DNA from: Bordetella genomosp. 10
GTDB taxonomy: Bacteria > Pseudomonadota > Gammaproteobacteria > Burkholderiales > Burkholderiaceae_B
Reading direction: 5' to 3'
DNA: 64,000 nucleotides
Assembly: GCF_002261225.1 (NCBI RefSeq)
Contig: NZ_NEVM01000001.1
Coordinates: 620,001-684,000, forward strand
Made by a program: the position numbers and the translations under genes. Positions 59,735 through 64,000 of this stretch are shown piece after piece. Positions within the stretch are counted from its first letter, which is position 1, and every line of letters begins with the position of its first letter. A model generated the notes under the pieces. That model saw only the letters and a list, made by a program, of their open reading frames with translations, did no database searches and was not told the origin of the DNA.

Positions 59735-60629
59735 CCGCCACCGCCGGGTCTTCCAGCAGGTACTCCGCCACCTGTTCAGCGAGGGGCGAAAGAGGCCCTG
59801 TCGAGGGCCGGACCAGGGTGAGTTCACGGATCGCCCACGGCTCGGCCAGTTCGACCGCTGCGATCTGCTTATCGGCGAGCGCGACGGTGGCGACGCTCCT
59901 GGGCACCAGGGCCACGCCGACGCCGCCCGCAACCAGGGATAGCACGGCGTCGAAAGTATGGGCATGGATACGGACATTCGGCGTCTTTCCCGCCAGCTTC
60001 GCCATGTCCCGCAGAAAGACATAGTTGCTGCTCGTCTTGCTCATGCAGACAAAGTCCAGGTCCAGGACGGCCGGAAACTTCAACGGCCCGTTTGCAACGA
60101 TGGGGTGATTCGGCGGCGCCGCGATAATCAGCTCGTCGACGGCATAGCGGCGGGCACGGACGCCTTGCGACCGGGATTCGCCGGCGAATATTCCAATATC
60201 CGCTTCCTGTCCCGCGACGGCGGCCTCGATCGTCGTGCTGGTGCGCTCCTCCAGCAGGATGTTCACATTGGGATTGGCGGACAGAAAACGCCGGAGGCTG
60301 GGAACGATGAAGCCATTCAGGGAGCTGCTATTGGCGAAAAGCTTCACGCTTCCCTTGATTCCGCTGGAGAAGCTGCCAAGTTCGCCATGCATGCGTTCCA
60401 CGTCGGCGAGCACCGTCCGGACGTGCTTCAGAACGAACTCCCCTTCGGCGGTAAGTTCCATGCCGCGCGCTTCCCGCTTGAATAGCGGCACGCTCATGGC
60501 GAACTCGAGATTCTTCAGCCGGTAGCTTGCCGCGGACGCAGTCAAATGCAGCGCGCTCGCGCCGCCCGACAGGCTTTTTGCTTCAGCAATCGCCAGGAAG
60601 AGCCGCAGGTCGGTAAGTTCGTAACGCAT
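59715..60629 (-). CDS. LysR-family transcriptional regulator
   Basis: A 304-residue LysR-type regulator. The winged helix covers residues 1-60 (LTDLRLFLAIAEAKSLSGGA, LHLTASAASYRLKNLE), followed by the effector domain (IKGSVKLFANSSSLNGFIVP, GQEADIGIFAG). It is convergent with the FadJ operon and divergent from the SDR gene, and is a candidate regulator of the operons sharing the TTCGAA motifs. That link is inference. Confidence 0.9.
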   Translation of the reverse strand: MRYELTDLRLFLAIAEAKSLSGGASALHLTASAASYRLKNLEFAMSVPLFKREARGMELTAEGEFVLKHVRTVLADVERMHGELGSFSSGIKGSVKLFANSSSLNGFIVPSLRRFLSANPNVNILLEERTSTTIEAAVAGQEADIGIFAGESRSQGVRARRYAVDELIIAAPPNHPIVANGPLKFPAVLDLDFVCMSKTSSNYVFLRDMAKLAGKTPNVRIHAHTFDAVLSLVAGGVGVALVPRSVATVALADKQIAAVELAEPWAIRELTLVRPSTGPLSPLAEQVAEYLLEDPAVAATREGY

Positions 60630-60961
60630 CCGGAAGTGTCCTTACTCGTCTTTCCGCGACGCGGGAAGACCGGCGTGCATTGTAGTCGACCGGAAAATGG
60701 CTGACGGATTTCAGCAGCGGGCATCCGCTCTCCGGCCATTCCAGTCTGCTGCGCGACGGAATATCGCCATCCGCGCATCGCCTACTCCTGCGGTGATCTT
60801 TACTCACATTACGCTGCATTAATATCCATTGAGCCTCCCCCAAGGCGTCTCTGATAATGGGATCGCGCCAGAGCCGTGAGTCATAGGCAGCAGCGCATAC
60901 GCGCCGGCACTGGCGGCGAACCCGGCAAGCGCGGGTTCTCACCAAAAAAACTGGAGACAGC
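60630..60961. other. Divergent promoter region of lysR and SDR genes
   Basis: A 332-base gap with no gene. It must hold the promoters of the LysR and SDR genes. I did not see the TTCGAATATTT motif of operator regions A and B here, which weakens but does not exclude the idea that this LysR controls them. Confidence 0.4.
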
Positions 60962-61744
60962 GTGGAGAAGACGATCGAAGGCGGCGCGGCCGGCCGGGTC
61001 GCCGTCGTGACGGGCGGCGCAATGGGCATAGGCGCGGAAACGGCCGAACAACTGGGCAAGCGCGGTTATCACGTCGTGCTTGCCGATATCAACAAGGAAA
61101 ACGCCGATGACACGGCCGCGCGCTTGTCCGCGCAGGCGTTGTCGGTGTCCGCCGTGCAGATGGACGTGGGCAAGCCGGAATCGATCGCGGCGGCCTTCGC
61201 GTCGATCGCCCGGGAACACGGCCGTTGCGACGTGCTCGTCAACGGCGCGGGCATCGCCAAGCTGGTGCCATTCATCGACTATCCGCTCGACACGTTTCTT
61301 GCCACGATGAACGTCAACGTCACCGGCACGCTGCTGTGCGCCCAACACGCCGCGCGCATGATGGCGCAGCGCCGCTGGGGGCGCATCGTCAATATCGCGT
61401 CGGTGGCAGGGATGCGCGCGGTGGGCCGCGGCCGCACGGCCTACGGCACGTCCAAGGGCGCGGTGATCGCGCTGACGCATCAGATGGCCGTCGAGCTGTG
61501 CGATTACGGCATCACCGCCAACGCGGTCGCGCCGGGGCCCGTCGATACGCCGATGACCAAGGTCCTGCACAGCGACCAGTTCCGGGAGGAATATTCGCGC
61601 GCCATTCCGATGAAACGCTACGGCACGACCTCGGAAATCGCCGCGGCAATCTGCTATCTCGCTTCCGACGAGGCGGCCTACACGAACGGCATCGTGCTGC
61701 CGGTGGACGGCGGCTTCCTGTCGTGGGGCGCGGGCGCCGTCTGA
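60962..61744 (+). CDS. Short-chain dehydrogenase/reductase
   Basis: A 260-residue SDR (classical type). The NAD-binding motif is TGGAMGIGAETAEQLG (Gly-x-x-x-Gly-x-Gly), the catalytic motif is YGTSKG with the serine in NIASVAGM, and NNGAG-type VLVNGAGIAKLV is present. The start is GTG at 60962 with CTGGAG before it. The family is broad, so the substrate is unknown; a hydroxyacyl-CoA or alcohol in the local pathway is plausible. Confidence 0.9.
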   Translation: MEKTIEGGAAGRVAVVTGGAMGIGAETAEQLGKRGYHVVLADINKENADDTAARLSAQALSVSAVQMDVGKPESIAAAFASIAREHGRCDVLVNGAGIAKLVPFIDYPLDTFLATMNVNVTGTLLCAQHAARMMAQRRWGRIVNIASVAGMRAVGRGRTAYGTSKGAVIALTHQMAVELCDYGITANAVAPGPVDTPMTKVLHSDQFREEYSRAIPMKRYGTTSEIAAAICYLASDEAAYTNGIVLPVDGGFLSWGAGAV

Positions 61745-61781
61745 CGCACGGGCGGCGCATCCGCGGCGCCGCTACAAGAAA

Positions 61782-61812
61782 CGCCGTCCGGAACAGGAAA
61801 TTCCGAACGGCG
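61782..61812. terminator. Inverted repeat between convergent SDR and CitE-like genes
   Basis: CGCCGTCCGGAA, seven bases, TTCCGAACGGCG: a 12-base stem with one mismatch between the convergent SDR and lyase genes. No T-run follows, so bidirectional termination is only likely from position. Confidence 0.4.
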
Positions 61813-61818
61813 CGCTGT

Positions 61819-62772
61819 TCAGTGAAGGTCCGCCGCCCCCAGCATCAGGATGCGTTGGGCCATGCGCAGATTCGCGTAGTCGATCATCTTCCCGTCGACG
61901 GCCACGGCGCCGCGTCCTTCGCTCTCCGCCTGCCGCATCGCGTCGACGACGCGGGTCGCGAAAGCGAGTTCTTCCGCCGAGGGCTTGAACGCATCGCATG
62001 TTGCTTTGATCTGTGAAGGGTGAATCACTTGCTTGCCATCGAAACCGAGAGCCGCCGCCTTTTCCGCCCATGCGCGCGTGAGCGTCGCATCGTGGTACGC
62101 GCCGCACGGCCCGTCGATCGCGCGCAGCCCGAAGGCGCGCGCCGCGACCAGCACGCGCATCATCGGATAGGCGAACAGGTCGAGCGGCGTTTCGAGGTAA
62201 CGGCCATCGGCGCCGGAAACGGTCTGCCGATAGCCGGTCGGCGAGCCTCCGATCTCCGCGCTGCGGGCGCCGATGGAGCCGGCAAAGTCGCCGACGCCCA
62301 GATGCAGCGCCGCGACGCGCTTGCTGCTCTGCGCGAGGCTGTCGACCATGACGAGGCCGAGCGCGGTTTCGATCAGCAGATCCAGCATGAGCGGCGCCCG
62401 GCGCGCGTCGCCTTCCGTCGCGTCGATCATGCGCGCGATGTCCTCGATATGCGCGGGGCGCTCGGCCTTCGGCACGATCAGCGAATCGAGCCGCGCGAGC
62501 GGACTGAGCGTGCGGATCTCCTCCTCGATGGTGCGGCTGCCGTAGGCATTCACGCGCACCAGGACGGTCTTGCCGCCCCAGTCCAGTTCTCGCAGCGCGC
62601 TGACCGCGCCTTGCAGGGCGCCGGCTTTCTCGGATTCGGGCACGGCGTCCTCGAGATCGAGGAACACCGCGTCCGCGGCGGAGCGCGCCGCCGATTCGAC
62701 GTGACGCCGGCGGTTGGCCGGCACCGCGAGCACCGTGCGCGTCAGGCGATAGCCGGTGGTGGGCTGGCTCAT
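61819..62772 (-). CDS. HpcH/HpaI aldolase/CitE-like CoA ester lyase
   Basis: A 317-residue enzyme in the family of citrate lyase beta subunits and malyl-CoA lyases. It starts TVLAVPANRRRHVESAARSA, has DAVFLDLEDAVPESEK with the acidic metal-binding residues, VRVNAYGSR, PLMLDLLIETALGLV and a later GFDGKQVIHPSQI. The ATG overlaps the stop of the CoA-transferase gene (ATGA). With that partner it probably activates and then cleaves a hydroxyacid-CoA, such as a malyl- or citramalyl-CoA. Confidence 0.9.
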   Translation of the reverse strand: MSQPTTGYRLTRTVLAVPANRRRHVESAARSAADAVFLDLEDAVPESEKAGALQGAVSALRELDWGGKTVLVRVNAYGSRTIEEEIRTLSPLARLDSLIVPKAERPAHIEDIARMIDATEGDARRAPLMLDLLIETALGLVMVDSLAQSSKRVAALHLGVGDFAGSIGARSAEIGGSPTGYRQTVSGADGRYLETPLDLFAYPMMRVLVAARAFGLRAIDGPCGAYHDATLTRAWAEKAAALGFDGKQVIHPSQIKATCDAFKPSAEELAFATRVVDAMRQAESEGRGAVAVDGKMIDYANLRMAQRILMLGAADLH

Positions 62773-63926
62773 ACGGCGCTCCGCTTGCTCAGGTCAAGTT
62801 CTTCCAGCACGCGCTGCGTGTGCTCGCCGACGGCGGGAATCGGCTTCATGACGGGCTCGACGCCCGCAATCGTGATGGCCGGCACGAACATGGTCAAGGG
62901 ACCGGCCGGCGACGCGACTGTGCGCGTACGCCCGCGGGCATGGATTTGCGGATGATCGACGAACTCCTCGACCGAATTCATGCGCGCGTTGGCGATCGCG
63001 GCGTTGTCGAGGCGCGCGAGCACGTCGTCGCTGGTCCACTCGGCGAAGCGCGCTTCGATAAGCGCTTCGAGCGCGTCGCGATGGGCGAGGCGCCGTGGAT
63101 TGCTGTCGAAGCGCGGATCGGCGGCGATAGCCGGGTCGCCGAGCACGATATTGCAGAACGACTGCCATTCGCGCTCGTTCTGGATGCCGAAGAAGATGCT
63201 GCGGCCGTCGCCGGTGCGAAACGGCCCGTACGGCGCGATGGTCGCGTGGCGCATGCCGTTGCGCTTGAGCGGCTTGCCGCTGCCGCTCACGTAGTAGGCG
63301 GGGTAACTCATCCACTCGGTCATGGAATCGAAGAGCGAGACCTCGAACGCGGTGCCGAGGCCGGTGCGCTCGCGGTTGTACAGCGCCATGAGGATGCCGT
63401 TGAGCGCGTACATGCCGGTGGCGATGTCGGCGATCGCGATGCCGCATTTGGCCGGCTCCGCTTCGCTGCCGTTGATGTCGAGAAAGCCGGATTCGCATTG
63501 CACGAGCAGGTCGTAAGCCTTCTTGTCGCTGTACGGGCCGCCGCTGCCGTAGCCGGAGATATCCACGGCGATCAGGCGCGGGAAACGTTCGACGAGCGTC
63601 TTCGCGTCGAGGCCGAGCTTGGCGGCCGCGCCGGGCGCCAGGTTCTGCAGGAAGACGTCCGCCGTTTCGAGCAGCGCGAAGAGCGCCCGCGCGCCTTCAG
63701 GGCTCTTGATGTCGAGCGCGACGCTCTCCTTCGAACGATTGGTCCAGGCGAACTGGCTCGACATGCCGTTCATGACGGTGTCGTAGTCGCGGCAGAAATC
63801 GCCCCGGCCGGGACGTTCGATCTTGATGATCCGCGCGCCCCAGTCGGCCAGATGGCGGGACGCGAGCGGCGCGGCGATGGCCTGTTCGAGCGATACGACG
63901 GTGATGCCCGAAAGCGGAAGCGGCAT
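62769..63926 (-). CDS. CaiB/BaiF family III CoA-transferase
   Basis: A 385-residue family III CoA-transferase. It begins MPLPLSGITVVSLEQAIAAP, contains RIIKIERPGRGDFCRDYD, SVALDIKSPEGARALFAL, DVFLQNLAPGAAAKLGLD and VFEVSLFDSMTEWMSY-like FEVSLFDSMTEW. AGGAG precedes the ATG at 63926. It forms an overlapping two-gene unit with the CitE-like lyase, an arrangement that suggests a succinyl-CoA:hydroxyacid CoA-transferase plus lyase pair. The last 74 bases of the window are upstream, non-coding DNA. Confidence 0.9.
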   Translation of the reverse strand: MPLPLSGITVVSLEQAIAAPLASRHLADWGARIIKIERPGRGDFCRDYDTVMNGMSSQFAWTNRSKESVALDIKSPEGARALFALLETADVFLQNLAPGAAAKLGLDAKTLVERFPRLIAVDISGYGSGGPYSDKKAYDLLVQCESGFLDINGSEAEPAKCGIAIADIATGMYALNGILMALYNRERTGLGTAFEVSLFDSMTEWMSYPAYYVSGSGKPLKRNGMRHATIAPYGPFRTGDGRSIFFGIQNEREWQSFCNIVLGDPAIAADPRFDSNPRRLAHRDALEALIEARFAEWTSDDVLARLDNAAIANARMNSVEEFVDHPQIHARGRTRTVASPAGPLTMFVPAITIAGVEPVMKPIPAVGEHTQRVLEELDLSKRSAV

Positions 63927-64000
63927 GCTTTGTCTCCTGATTATGCGGGTCACGATGACGGCGCCTTGGGCCGCCTCGCGAAAATCGTAGCGCCGACCGC

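Overview
The window is high-GC DNA, about two thirds G+C by eye, except for a visibly AT-richer block from about 26.4 to 39.9 kb. Gene order (rsmD-coaD-ferredoxin, ftsY facing away, ribB-ribH-nusB-thiL-pgpA-pncC, pyrF, groS-groL under a CIRCE operator), three Bug-type tricarboxylate-binding proteins and G/C-rich dispersed hairpin repeats suggest a betaproteobacterium of the Alcaligenaceae (Bordetella/Achromobacter group). This is inferred from gene content, not from a marker gene.

Layout. 1-24 kb is core housekeeping DNA: an AsmA-type protein (start outside the window), a MOSC_N protein, BenE transporter, ferredoxin, coaD, rsmD, ftsY, a CYTH/CHAD protein, the riboflavin/NusB/thiamine/PgpA/PncC run, pyrF, a type II NADH dehydrogenase, dgkA, an FAH-family hydrolase, an enolase-superfamily protein, a YihY membrane protein and a large M48 peptidase. 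24.1-26.3 kb is groS-groL with terminator, sigma70-like promoter and CIRCE. 26.4-39.9 kb is an accessory island with IS21-like end remnants, two GIY-YIG genes, a HEPN-like protein, an IS66 transposase relic, a broken Ltp-type lipoprotein gene, a decayed copy of a DUF4440 gene and an orphan Imm52-like immunity gene.

The centre of the island (36.34 to 30.56 kb, minus strand) is a complete five-gene RiPP locus: a 54-residue precursor missed by ordinary gene calling, a radical SAM/SPASM maturase, a two-lobed aspartic protease, an HlyD-type adaptor and a C39-peptidase ABC exporter. This matches the XyeA/XyeB (triceptide, three-residue cyclophane) layout. The predicted core ends FNR-I-WSK-AF: two aromatic-x-basic motifs and a W-S-K-x-F tail like that of darobactin A (WNWSKSF), a BamA-binding antibiotic. 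The protease gene seems to lose its signal-peptide start through one missing T in a T7 tract.

40-64 kb is catabolic: a Bug protein with an overlapping aconitase-prpF-gntR operon; a tautomerase divergent from a LysR gene; DUF4189/LprI and DUF4440 proteins; then operons for acyl-CoA metabolism (DUF35 plus thiolase-like pair, two-subunit CoA-transferase, FadJ-like enzyme, two CaiB/BaiF transferases, enoyl-CoA hydratase, SDR, CitE-like lyase) interleaved with two more Bug genes. The two divergent Bug/catabolic promoter regions (near 51.0 and 55.3 kb) share TTCGAA-type motifs, suggesting a common regulator. No tRNA, rRNA or CRISPR array was seen.
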